A DNA stretch of 64,000 nucleotides from Ptychodera flava (lineage: Eukaryota; Hemichordata; Enteropneusta; Ptychoderidae): the NCBI RefSeq assembly GCF_041260155.1, contig NC_091947.1:27179615-27243614 (forward strand), in the 5' to 3' direction. Positions within the stretch are counted from its first letter, which is position 1; each line of letters begins with the position of its first letter. A model generated the notes under the pieces. That model did no database searches. It was not told the DNA's origin and saw only the letters and a program-made list of their open reading frames with translations. Position numbers and translations under genes: made by a program. Positions 47,343 through 59,526 of this stretch are shown one piece after another.

Positions 47343-50300
47343 TTAAGTTACTTCACTGTTCTGCAAGCCTTCTGCATTGACAGAAGGATCCTCCTCAGCA
47401 TGGACTAATTTTTCAGCATTCAGTCGCTTGTAGTCTGTCTTGAAGCACAGTATCAATGCGATCGCCTGGAAACACAGCAGTCCAGCACACACCATCATGG
47501 CCACTAACAGTAACAAATGGAGAAAAGGATGATGAACATTTCAATTTTCATTCGCTACTGACATCATTTGGTAATATAATTTGATTAACATTGAGTAATT
47601 AAGCATTTGGTATAATTTCTCTTAATTGGCTGCTGTGAGAAGTTAACACTCTTCCAAATCGCATTGCCGCAACACTCTCTATGGATCCAGGACAATAGTA
47701 AGAGAAGACAGACGCAATAACTCGGCTGTTCCTCTTCAGTATAATTTATATAATTCATTCACTCACTACAGTTACTGAATATTCAAGTGAGCAATTTTCC
47801 GTAAGTAGGCAGCTAGAAAAGACCACTTTCCAACAGTGTTTGTGTTACATTATTTTCAACAGCGTTTGACAGATTGATTTTTTCCGGGACAGTCAAGCTT
47901 TCCTCATTTCTCCAGGATTCCCAAAGAATATGTAAAATTAACGTTTTGAATATCATGTACTTCAGGGTAGTATATTCTGAATGTTAGCACTGATTAACCA
48001 ACTGAATGTTTTACATGATGTACCTGTCATATCCTGAGGTTCTGATACATTTTCGCCAACTTGGTATACGAGAGAGACCAATGGATAACTAGAGTTATTG
48101 CCGTTACTATGCGCAGTACACTTCTGATGAACCCTCTGATAGCTTGTCATCGGTCGACCCAATGACTCAAGAAGAAATGTAAATATGAGACCTTGCAAAT
48201 TGCTGTTGTAAATATAAAGAAAAATGCAGTATTCGATATAAAAACTACACATTCAACGATTACTTGAACAAGTAAATGAACACTGAAATAGTTTCCGGAT
48301 TCTACAGAAAAATCAAATCCTGAAAGAATCACTTTCCATAGTTAAGGTAGAACGCGCCTTGGGGACAGAAATTCGGGCTTTCAAATTTTATCAATTGTCT
48401 TCTGACCTACCACTTGTGGGGAATCATTTTAAAGCTCTTGTTGAAAGAAAAGTTTTCACCAATTACTTTATTGCCCACAAATACACGTAGAAATTTGCCT
48501 TAAGGCTTATCACATACAGATTAAAACAGTACAAATGGCAAGAGCATTCTGTAAATGGGACGCTATAGTACAGTGACACAAAATAGCAACATAGATACAA
48601 AAATTGAAACACAAACGGAAACAACTAAGGCGGCCATTTTGAATTTCAAATATCGGGAAATCTGGTTGATTTGTCTCTCTAGTACCAAAGTTTGCAAGGT
48701 GACCTCTGATTTTTATTTTTGCTTTGGTACGAGAACAGTCGAAAGTTTCATCGAGGAAAAGTTTGAGTAAAATTTTAAGTCTTTCACTTTCGAGGCGCAT
48801 ATTACCTTAAGCAGCACTATTGTAGCAATGTTTTCGAAGTGGCAATTTGTTAGATTGAGAAAAGGCAGAATAGAAAAGGACAGCAGGGAAGCAGCCCTAC
48901 TGACCCTTGGAAACAAAGACTTTGTTGAAAATGAAGCTCTGGGCGCTACTATCATAATCCTCAGATGATTGCACTCTCTGAAATTTTCCTGTGTACGAAA
49001 ACCCATCAGATTAAAACTCCGCATTAGCATACTCAATACGTACCACAAAACACTAGAATGTCAGGTCATGTTATAGTCAATAAAATGACAAATTGAACAT
49101 TAACATTAATTGAACATACAGACTACGTTGTTTCAAAGACTGAAAAGTATGGTTATTCTACAATACACGTGACCAGGTGCCGTACATTGTGAGTTGGAAT
49201 CGGATCGAGTAATAACTGAATAACCTACTTGCTGATCAAGAGAAGACCAAGAGACGTGCCCTCTGCAACTGGATACGTGGTTTCAACTGCAAGCTCTATG
49301 CTTATTGGAACAATGGCAGAGGAGAAGAGACCAGTTAAAATACTGGTGACGAGGATCACTGTTTCCATATTTGGTAAGAATGAAGCCTGCATAGAGAATA
49401 AAAAGAACAAGTGAAAGTTTTTTTATATGCTTTGCTTCTTGTTTGGACTCATTTCAACCATGTGGAGCAAATGAAATTTTACCGTCTTATTTTTGAATTA
49501 TTCAAAATTTATTTCCCCCTAGGGTTGGTAGCCATTTTGAATTTCAGACGACAATATATTTATGTAAGTAATTTGTTTCTCTTGTGCGCAGTATTCCCAG
49601 GGTTTCTTTTCTGAATATGAAAGACATAGCTTGAAAATTTCGGTGAGAAACGTTTAACAAAGTTGGTATCTATCAGTTATATTAATTTGAATTAAATGTC
49701 ACTAATTGACGCCCATGCAAAGACAAACAGATAACCACCACAACAAAACCAACCAATTAGAGTGCTTGATAAACCACCAAGGTGTACATGGGAGAACGAC
49801 AAGGTGAGTCCTGACTTTTTCAAAGTTAGAAATCGGTTAATGATACAATGTACTCACCACCAACATTAAAATGTTTATTACAGAAGCCACTGCTTGTGTA
49901 AATTTCAGACTTTCTTCAAATAACTTTGTTTTGTCGACGAAAAGTGATCCTATGATTGCACCAATCAAACCAATGCCTGACTGTAGCCCGACAGCCAATC
50001 CAACAAATGTCTAAAGCCGAAAGAAAGATTCACCAAGAAAAAAAAAGAGAAAAAAGAAAAAAAGGAGCTTTGTCAATTGTAGGTACGAGCTAGATCATCA
50101 AACCATCTTCCAACACATGGTAGCTTCTTCGTGTTTCCCAAAAATGTTTGGTTTCTCATTTTGGTAGTACCTTAAACTTTTTGTATAATGTACAAAAATA
50201 GTACTGGTAAGGCTAAGAAAAATAAACAGTTTGTTTCTCATCCTAGACATATTGCAAAAATGATGCGGTGACGCGATTTTTTTTCTTCTCAATTTTTTTT

Positions 50301-53300
50301 TATTCTTCAACCAACAAGAACACGCATAAAAACATGAAAACAACATAGGAATACACGCAGAGATAAATACACAGCAGTGTTGCTTTAGTGTTTTTGTGTA
50401 GTTTGACTTTTAGTGCTTCAATGCACAGTTTAGACAGCTTACATATGTGTACAGTTCTGAATGGAATGTTAATGTCAGTTATTTTGTTTACATTTCTGTT
50501 TTATACAGCATTGTGTTATGCACTATCGTCGCGTATTTTGTGCGTTTTTTTTAATTTTATTTCCTCATGAGCAGAAAAAAAGTTGGCGGGTCTGTATTGA
50601 CACGCGAGGATGAGAAACAAACTTTTTCTTTTTCTTGGCCTAATATTCTGAGTATTTAAAAGATAGAAATAATTGCTAATGATCCATGAACTGTTCAATA
50701 GGCTTCTATGATTTACTTGTACCATCATTACAGGGGCTGTTATGGTTTCAGTATGAGCATTCAAAGGTTGACACAGTTTTTTATCTACAGAATTGACAAA
50801 ACTAACCGGTGTATATCCTTGTGCACACAACATTTCTTCTGCAACTACATTGAAACTGTTGACCAGTCCACCAGTGATACCCATGACAACGGTCAATATC
50901 AAAAATGGCCTGTTTTTCACCACCTAAATATAAACAGAGATGTCATGTCTGTTGCATGTGATCAATTCATCAAGTGTTTGTATGTAAATTGTTTGCAAAC
51001 TTTATTATTCCTCGTGCAAGTTTTATTAAATTCCCTTCGAAGCTTTCTATCCATCTTCCCCTTTTCTTGCCTTCATTTTCCATTTCATATTTATATCTTT
51101 ACTTTATATCAATTATAGTTTTACAAATTAGAGAGACAGTGATTGTCTAATAACACGCAGCTTGACAGTTTAGTTATCGCATCCTCTACTAAGCTATTTG
51201 TTCAAGTAGGGTGAGCCCCTGACAATTTTTTTTCTTGTTTTTTTCTGAATACGCACTTCTACGATTATCTGTCCGTTTTGTTACAGCAATCTCCAAGGTT
51301 TTGCAGCTATGGTAATTGTGGACCTTTTTATCTAGATATACAATATAAAAAATTAATTATAGGGTCAAATAAAAGGTTTAATTATGGATCCACCATTCAT
51401 GCCATTGCCACCTTTCTGTAGCACACAGATGCAGTATCTTCTTCCCATGGACTATGTTCTTTTCACCCATTGCTTCCCGACACATTATTGACACACATAA
51501 ACACGCATGCACACATGTATATGTTTCTTTTCGTCTTTATGATTTTTAAAACTTAGAAAAAGCGATATAAATAAAAATCATTGACGAACAAAAGTGAGCC
51601 ATTTTCTTCTATTGATTTAACAGATCTATTGGACCGTTTGTAGATCAATACCTGTTTTAGTCCAATCCAATATGGCTGCATCTGTTCACCAGCACTCGGT
51701 GATGGTGGCGTTGGTGGCGCACTACTACACATGCAAAAGGTTGCCATCAGTGCTCCAAGAACGGGAGGAATTGAATACACAATTAGCTGTGGAGATTGCA
51801 AAACATCAAATTGTTGCACATTACATATGTAAAGTTTTTTACGATAGTACATATATGTCATATGATTGTTTAACAGTCAATATATAGCTATTAAGGCACT
51901 ACCAGACACCATAGTTATTTTTCAGTTTTTTTTTCCATCTCGAACATGTCTCGACAGCTGGCTTAGTTAACACTGATATTTGGTGGATCGAAGAACACAA
52001 ACCTTAGAATCAATTACAACATGGATTGAATTAATTAATAAGTTAGCACATGGCTTACTTTACGCTGATATATGATGCATGATGCATCAAAGGACACAGA
52101 TGTCGTTACCAATTAGGACACGGGGTATTACCACTCGATAAACCATGTAACACATGGTAATTTCTAATTAACTTCTTACGGGTCTTGTACTGTACAAATA
52201 TGTAGCTTCTCGTTTACTTTCCAAACTCCTGTCGAAGTGCTTAGTTCCCATGTTGTCAACCCAGCCTGAATGTGGCTTGTGTCAAACGCTTTTGAAGACA
52301 TCTGACCAGTCCTGACCTTGAAATCATTTGTCAACAATTACATACAAGGTGTACTGTCTCGGCAAAGTTGATACTTTGTAGTTCAATATTTTAAAAGTAT
52401 AATAGCAACTAAATATCAAAAATTATTGCTTTTCGACCTTTGAATGACTCTCACTTACCAAGAACGGCACACCTCTATTCTGAATGATGATTGGAGGTAT
52501 TATGTTACCGATGAAATACCCAAACCCAGACGTTGTTACCATGGTTGCAAAAGCTCGCTGATTGCTACTGAACCATTTCTCTGATACTTTTGCCGGGCAG
52601 CTGTTGAATATTGGATAGGCAATGGCACAGAGGACCTGGCCCGAGCACACCATGGGAAATGACCATGCTTGTGGTATGAACGGTAATACGCTGATAGTAC
52701 GGATAATGCTACCTATGGCTGTCAGCCAAGCACCGATCAGTATCTATAAAATGAAGTATTTAACACGAATTTTACTCACAGTTGAACGTTCCTTTGTGTC
52801 ACCTATTATCTACAGTCATAATCAACGCTGGCTTTGACCGTTGACCATTTTTACATAATTTTACATAATTCATAAAAATTGAATTTCACAAACCAACGAT
52901 ACAAATTTACCGGTATCTCCAGTATTGACACTTACCAGTTTCAAACAAGCTTAATATTTCACTGAAGTCTATCTATTAAAGTGCAGCTTGTAGAGTACCG
53001 TATATTGTCCCTTCAAAGTTTTTTTAAATTCCTGGGCGGCTCGATTGAAGAATTCGATTATTTGTCTAGCCACATGGCCGCAGTTTTTTTAACGTTCTGA
53101 ACCATACTTTATTAGGGAAGTTTCATGCAGTTTTGTGGAGACAATACAAAATACTTACAGAAGGCCTTAGACCATATGTATCCAACAGCCACATAGCAAC
53201 GAAACCCATGGGTATCGCAGAAATCAGGTACATCATGGAAAATAAATTGATGCTTTTGTTTGACACATTGTAATATTGAGCTACTAAACTGGCTGCCGGG

Positions 53301-54632
53301 CTGAAGGATAACCAGAGCTGCAAAGGTAAACAATCACACAACATCTGATTAATGTCTTGCTTACAGCATAAAACAAGGATACGGACGGCTTCCCAAAGAA
53401 CAGCCACTTCATTCTGACCATTGTCTGCCAAAATTGGTTCGAATGATTGTTGTACAGTATTAAGCTTGTCTATTTCTTCATTATTGACACGAATTACCAG
53501 TTTAACCCACAATACAAATATTGCTAGAACTATTGCTCCCGATCCAAGGAAACTCATAGGAATGATTCAGTCGGGCATAGTTTAAATTTCGTAGTATTAT
53601 GCCATGTGGCCCAAGTAGATCACCTGTAACTTAATTTAAGTCTAAGCATTACTGGCCATTACAAAATAAATTTCCAGGCCATACTCTGCCGATAAACATT
53701 TTTGCAGGCCGGGTGTGAACTTTGAACTATTGCTGATTTGTTAAGAATAGTGCTTTATTATTCTGAAAACAAATGCTGTTGTTTGGTGCTAGATAAAATT
53801 CATAGTAATTTTTGTTGACCCCAGTTTTCTCATAGAGTAAAATCCTACCAATAAATCATCATGGATAAGAGTGGTAAAGGCCAACATTGTTCACCAATAT
53901 TTTTATGTTTGGGTTCGAGCTGAAAAACGCTTGGTATTTAGACTGCAAAAGTATGTCAATTTTAATAATATAATCTAAAATCGTATTTTACTTGTTTATA
54001 ATTACTGACGAATGATCAAAATGCGATAATGAACCCTGGAGGTGGGAAAGGGGAAGGCATGTAGGCAAGGAACTGATTTTTGAACTTCTATAATCTTCCA
54101 AGAATTCGTTAGCTTTGAGTTTGTGTAGACTCATTTGAAACTAATGGAAAAAATTAAGTTGAAGATATCTTATTTCGTGAAAATTGTTACATTATCTTTT
54201 TCCCATTGAGCTAACACGGACGATATCGATTGATTTGACGTAATCTTTTTTCCATTCAAAAGTTTCCATGACGATTTATCTTTTGATTATAACTTCAATG
54301 ATTTCAAGTTCCCTATGGTAAGGCAAAGGTGATAATTTAAAATTCCATTTTCAAGGTGAATATAATCTTAATAACTTTACAACATCTTCTATTTGGGGTC
54401 ACTTCTTTTCTGTTAGGAAATAATGTAGTTTAGTTTACACCTGTGAATAAGAATGATACTATGAAATAGTAAGACGTACCAACTGACTTGAATACATCAA
54501 GAGTGAGACTAGGAAAAGTATAAACCATCTTCTTTTGTAAACCCTGTAGGTCGGTATGGTCTCAGGCTCTTCATCAGATTTCAAAGATTGCTCTTCTTGA
54601 TTGGTAGTGTACACGTTGTCTTTATCCTCCAT
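47343..54632 (-). CDS. SLC49A3-like: SLC49A3 (MFSD7)-like major facilitator transporter, copy B, 9 coding exons
   Basis: Minus-strand exons: 54632-54480, 53317-53159, 52743-52459, 51786-51652, 50923-50807, 50010-49858, 49386-49229, 48202-48024, 47503-47343. Exon lengths equal those of copy A except the last, where an earlier TAA removes one residue (499 aa). All frames are open. The same family motifs are present. The N-terminus is the most diverged part (about 9 changes in the first 51 residues, for example EDKDNVYTTN); TM cores such as exons 3 and 6 are nearly identical. Several donors differ from copy A: exon 5 uses GTTAGT (A: GTAAGT), exon 7 GTAGGT (A: GTAAGT), exon 8 GTACAT (A: GTGAAT). 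This could lower splicing efficiency or mark relaxed constraint, but nothing proves loss of function. Confidence 0.9.
48346..48806. mobile_element. TTAA-flanked MITE present only in copy B
   Basis: A 461-bp insertion bounded by TTAA on both sides (48342-48345 and 48807-48810). The left end GGTAGAACGCGCCT and the inverse of the right end GGTAATATGCGCCT form terminal inverted repeats. Copy A has the uninterrupted site with a single TTAA (GGTTAATCAGCAC near 33598), so target and duplication are proven by comparison. TTAA duplication fits piggyBac or Kolobok-type transposases; the ends starting GG are more like Kolobok. No coding capacity. It sits in the intron between exons 8 and 7. Confidence 0.88.
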
Positions 54633-57424
54633 ATTGTAAATTAGATCAACTTATATGACAAGAAATAGTTCACTGAAAGGTCATTGCACTTTTAATGAAA
54701 CGATGTGTCATTCTTCTTAGACGTTGATCCCGCTTTGACGTTAAATGTCTGTAAATGAGAAAGAGAAAGACCATGAAATTCTCGGTGACCCAAAGAAAAT
54801 TCGAGGTCACAATGGACAGAGTGGTGCACCCAGACTTTGCTTTGTATCATTTGTCATAAATTGAGTAGTACCCTATTTTTGAAGGTCATGGGTCACTGAT
54901 AACTCGCATTCTTAGCAGGTTTACATAATATTTCGACATCTTATCTTTCATGGGATTGAAGTGCTAACAAACACTTCCAAAGAACGCATATTCATCAAAA
55001 TGAATAGCAAGGTTAGTTGGGCAAACGTCAATGTTGTTGAAACTGCAGACACGTGTACTTTGGAGCTTCCTCTTGGTGATGGCGATACATTTTCAAATTT
55101 TGAAAAGTATCTTTTAATGAACTCTTTGCAATTTTAAAAAATGCTGATAAAACATTTGAAGAAGAGATCAAAACCTTGCCTTCCCATTTTTAACAACTCT
55201 TTTGTAAATATCTGTGTGTTAAATGAGGGAAATAGTTGATCACGTCTTCAGCAAAACATAGCTGACTGAAAATTGCCTGCAATTTTATGTATCTGTGAAT
55301 GAAACAGTATCGGCTTATACGTGGGTTGTTGTATGTAATTATTTTCCCGTTATGTGATTGAAAAAGCCCAAGGAAATAAACTCCCAGCCTAATCGTCTGA
55401 TCGGTGTAGCCATAATCAGTCAGTCGTTAGGGGCATTTCATCGCTTCACTGATGAATGCTCACTCATTCTTGTTAAGGTGGTGGTGAAAACCAATAAACA
55501 CAAACTTTTTACAACTTGACCTTGGATTAATAACATGTGCTGTAAACGATTACTTAAATGTACTGGTGGGACTTGTATATTATCAAGTATATATTTGCAA
55601 GTATATTTTGTTTTACACAGGCAACTCCCATGAATGCATATTGAAGCAAAATTCAGAGGTAACCTCAGGATGGTAAAAGTCTCATTGTTTTATTACAAAA
55701 CGAACTGTTTGGTTTCTTAGTGGTGTGCTTCAAGAATATCGTAGAATCAGATGTCCCATATTTTTTCTGATTTCAGGCTGATCACGTAATTATTTATTAA
55801 TTCTCTGTGTGATGGTACACTTATTTTCTGAAGCCCTTATATAAATCTTATTTTATTTCTCCTTCAACCGCCGACGTTTTTTTCCAGACAGCCTCCTGAA
55901 ATCAAATGGTTCTCCCCTTTTTTATGAAACACCGTACTTTGACATAAAACAATCGTTTTACAACTGACTGTCGAAAAGTAAACGAGCCATAAATGATTTT
56001 ATGCTGTAATTTTTCTACATAAAATGTATATTTAGTGAGATAGTTTGACAAACAGAAAAAGTATGTATACAAAGTCAAAATCTAAATTAAATTCTCGTGT
56101 ACTTGTCCATGCGTACATCAGTACACAAAGCGACGTAAATGAATATTGCAGATATGGGTAACAAGTGGCTAGGAACCTGAGTTCACTATGCTTTTGACCT
56201 TTGCGTGTACCTTTATCTACGATTGTTAGGATCGCCCCTATTCTCTGTATGTGACCTACTGACCGTATGCATATCTCTACACAAGCTCGACCTTGCTATG
56301 GACCCATTGCTTCACTTGATCGGGAACACAGCTGGCATTGAACAGGGTAGCCAAGACCATATTCGTCGCTTTCGGCCTTCGTCCACACTCCTTGATTCCA
56401 CGACTATTCGTCGAAAGCGAAGAATAGGGTCTAGGTAGCTGCAATAGTTGTAGCCTTGGTTGGCCGTTGGGCTTGGGCTTCTGTCGTGCGGCTCGTGCCT
56501 TGCCCCATCCAAGGCCAAGGCAAGGTGCGATCCGCAGACAGAAGCCCAAGCCCCATGGTCAACCAAGGCTATAATTATTGCAGCTAGGGTCCAGGCTATG
56601 AACAAGGCCGTATATGGTAGAACGAGGGAGGGGACGCGTACGCGTATGACTGCCAGCGCCCGACTGGTTAACATATTCCAACTACTGGGGCGATAGCGCA
56701 GCCAACAGCCTGACACTCCCAACAAATCCCATACACCAAGGTTACTCTTGGGGTAGAGTAACCGTGCATACATACACATAGGGCTATATAACTAGCCCTA
56801 CCACTGTCTTAAAATTGGCATCCATACAACAAACTTCAAGGTAGTGCCTACGGATCTGCGGCAATGCCCGCTAATAACTTTTCGCTAACTACTGTAGAGG
56901 CACAATCAATGAAATCCTAAACTCGTAATAAAGAGACAAAGTTACCCAATACCTGACCCTACTTCGTGTGAGACATTGGCCAAATCCTTCGAGCCAGCAT
57001 CGCTCCATTTCGATGAACACAACTACTTACCACGATAAGCTTACAGGTCAAATGATTGTGAAACGGTGACCTCAATTGTTGTTGCTGTATATCACCGAGC
57101 ACACAGGCTTGTAAATCAAAGATACATCGCAACCTGTTGCGGTTCTGTAGCCTACACCTTTCCCAAGCGATTTTGTACGATAGGAACACGACATCGCCGG
57201 AGAAACTTGTTTACTACGGAACTGCAGCAGAGCAACACATTACACCATAATGAGGCTTTCTATTCCAGTAAGAAGCACGAAAAAAACAACTGCGTGAGCA
57301 GATCGATAAAGATGTGGTGATAACTCTTGCCTGTAACGGTCAGTGCTGTTAGGTTCTTTATCTTGCTGCTATAGGCGAGCGGCAGACTCACCTGTTTTTC
57401 ACACTTGATGTACCCACCTTACAT
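54633..57424. other. Copy B upstream flank
   Basis: Counterpart of 39362-41746, with the conserved acceptor that starts the first coding exon at 54748. Apart from the foldback insertion at 56350-56605 it holds no recognisable gene. Confidence 0.4.
56350..56605. mobile_element. GC-rich foldback insertion present only in copy B
   Basis: Arms of about 80 bp share TAGCTGCAATA, TAGCCTTGGTTG, GGGCTTGGGCTTCTGTC and CACCTTGCC-like or GTGCCTTGCC blocks in inverted orientation around 56512. Copy A runs directly from TTGAACAGGGCTGC to the following TTTTGGTAGAAC without it. TGAACAGG before and TGAACAAGG after the insertion suggest an 8-9 bp target duplication, the size typical of hAT and some other elements. 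The insert is much more GC-rich than its surroundings. Confidence 0.7.
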
Positions 57425-58370
57425 ACAGCAGCACCATACATCATTTGAAAGCTTATTATCTCTACTTTACGAAAAGAGACGGTGTGGAGCTCCCAAATAG
57501 GGTCGTAAACCCCCAATTTGCATAATTTACACAGATACCCAATTTGCATAAAGGCGAAATGAAATTAGAAAATTCAATGATAACTACTCTAAAAATAATA
57601 TTAAGATATCAAATGAAAGGTATTGGCATGTAAAATACAAAATTGATATCAAGGAGAGATATTAAAAAAGACTTTACTGAAATGTTTTCATATTTATATT
57701 GAAAAAAAATCCCTTTTGAATAAAGATATTTTCAAAATTTTGACACATACAGTCACATCTTACAGCCACATTATACGTCATTTGAAAGCTTGTCATCTCT
57801 ACTTTAAGAATATTGACAATATGGAGCTGTTAAGTAAGGACGTTGCCCCAAATTTGCAGATTTCACAGGGGTCCCCGATTTGCGTGAACGCCAGATAATT
57901 TAGAAAATTCATTGTAAACTCTTCTCAGCATACTTTTAGACAATCGAGGATACATCAAATGAAAGACATTTGCATGTCAAACACAAAATTGATATTCAAA
58001 GAGATATTAAAAGTGGTTTTACTGAAACATTTTCATATTTGTATTTGAATAACTGTATTTAAAACTTGTAACATATACAGCCACATCATACAGCCACATC
58101 ATACGTCTGTTGAAAGCCTATTACCTCTGCTTCACGAAAATTGACGATATGCAGCTGCCAAATAGGGGCGTAAATCTCTAATGTGCATAATGCACATGGG
58201 TACCTAATTTGCTGAAAATCCTATATAAAATTACAAAAACCCATTTTAGTACTCTAAAGATACTTTTAAACTATCGAGAGATATACCAAATGAAATGCAT
58301 TTGCATGTAGAATAGAGCTATGAACTTCAAAATGTTCTTACTGAACATTTTCATTTAAATCATGAATATC
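57425..58370. repeat. Tandem repeat of about 328-337 bp, copy B (3 units)
   Basis: Unit landmarks at 57487, 57824 and 58152 (GAGCT/CAGCT followed by CCAAATAGG-like sequence and CGTAA), plus a partial unit at the left. The matching repeat in copy A has two landmarks. Unit divergence in copy B is substantial, so the array is not freshly amplified. Confidence 0.7.
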
Positions 58371-58649
58371 TTGGAACTTATTTTTAATAATCAAATAATT
58401 GTGTAGTAAATACGAATACTGCCCAAATTATGGAGAATAAATATCTGAACTATATTTTGCAATTGATTTTTGTTTGTTTGTTGAGGATACGCACACTGGG
58501 ACCTTTCCTCGTCTTATTCCCATATAGCGGAACAACAAGAACATAGAAATAGTTGTGTGTTGGATAGCCCTTAGCATTATTGATGTCATTTTAGTTTGAA
58601 TTTCTCTAGAAATCTTATTTTGATGGATAATCACTTGTTACCACTTGTC

Positions 58650-58835
58650 AGTGTATATTATGTTTGGCTGTTTTATGTAAAGTGTTGATTAGCCACATGT
58701 GGCAAATGTAATAAAAGGAAAGCGACTCCACACATCGTTCATATCTTCGTTGCTTTTCGTTGTTTGTATGATATTGTGTATATGATAAGGGTATATTATG
58801 TTTGGCCTTTTTTATTTAAACTGTTGATTTGTCAT
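58650..58835. repeat. Direct repeat of about 50 bp, spaced 137 bp (copy B)
   Basis: Same pair as 42577-42765: TATATTATGTTTGGCTGTTT at 58656 and TATATTATGTTTGGCCTTTT at 58793. Confidence 0.65.
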
Positions 58836-59432
58836 GGCGAATAATCCGGGTAAGAGCAAAAACTAACACCAAATGACGTATGATGTGACTGTATGTAAGT
58901 TGGGTACATTAAACTCCTAAAATAAGGTCCTTTTTGTGGATCTGCCGCTCACCTATATACGCTGCTTCTCTCTACCGACGTAATGGTGCAACTTTACTGT
59001 GATTAGTTTCTGGTTCAAGAAGTTTCTTATGGTATCACACTCACCAGGATCATGATTTCTCATGGGTAAAAGCTTGTCTGTGGCCAAGCTGCTCACAATA
59101 CACATTCTATTTGATGCATCGTGTCTGCATTTTCTTAGGATATGTTCATATATTGTATCTCTTGATGGATGGATGGGTTAGGTGAACAGAAGATTGTTTT
59201 AGTTTTGGTGACCCCTTAAAAGTCTTGGAGTAAATTTTATAATCTGCATTATGATATAAAATGTAATAATGTCCATACAATAATGTGATACCAAACATGT
59301 AATAAACAGTCAACCATGTAATAAAACAATCAACTATAAATGTAACAGCATTTAACTAGAAATGTAGTACACAAAATTAATTCACCACAAATTTGATAAA
59401 GGTCAAGAATAAATGTAACAAACTTATATTCG

Positions 59433-59526
59433 GATTTTATCATTTGCTTGCCGAGTAAATGATACAATACGACTACAATTCTGATTTCATCAATTGTTTG
59501 CCGAGTAAATGATACAATACGACTAC
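59433..59526. repeat. Tandem pair with 50-bp period
   Basis: A 44-bp block with TTGCCGAGTAAATGATACAA and TACGACTAC occurs at 59433-59476 and 59483-59526 with only three changes. Confidence 0.85.

Larger units (their letters stand above)
47200..58871. repeat. Segmental duplication, copy B (about 11.7 kb)
   Basis: Aligns end to end with copy A (32000-42803). The offset between matching exons stays near 15.1-15.3 kb through the gene and grows to 16.07 kb at the right end. The growth is explained by a TTAA-flanked MITE (48346-48806), a foldback insertion (56350-56605) and an additional unit of the about 335-bp satellite (57425-58370). The LINE tail of copy A is absent. Confidence 0.9.
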
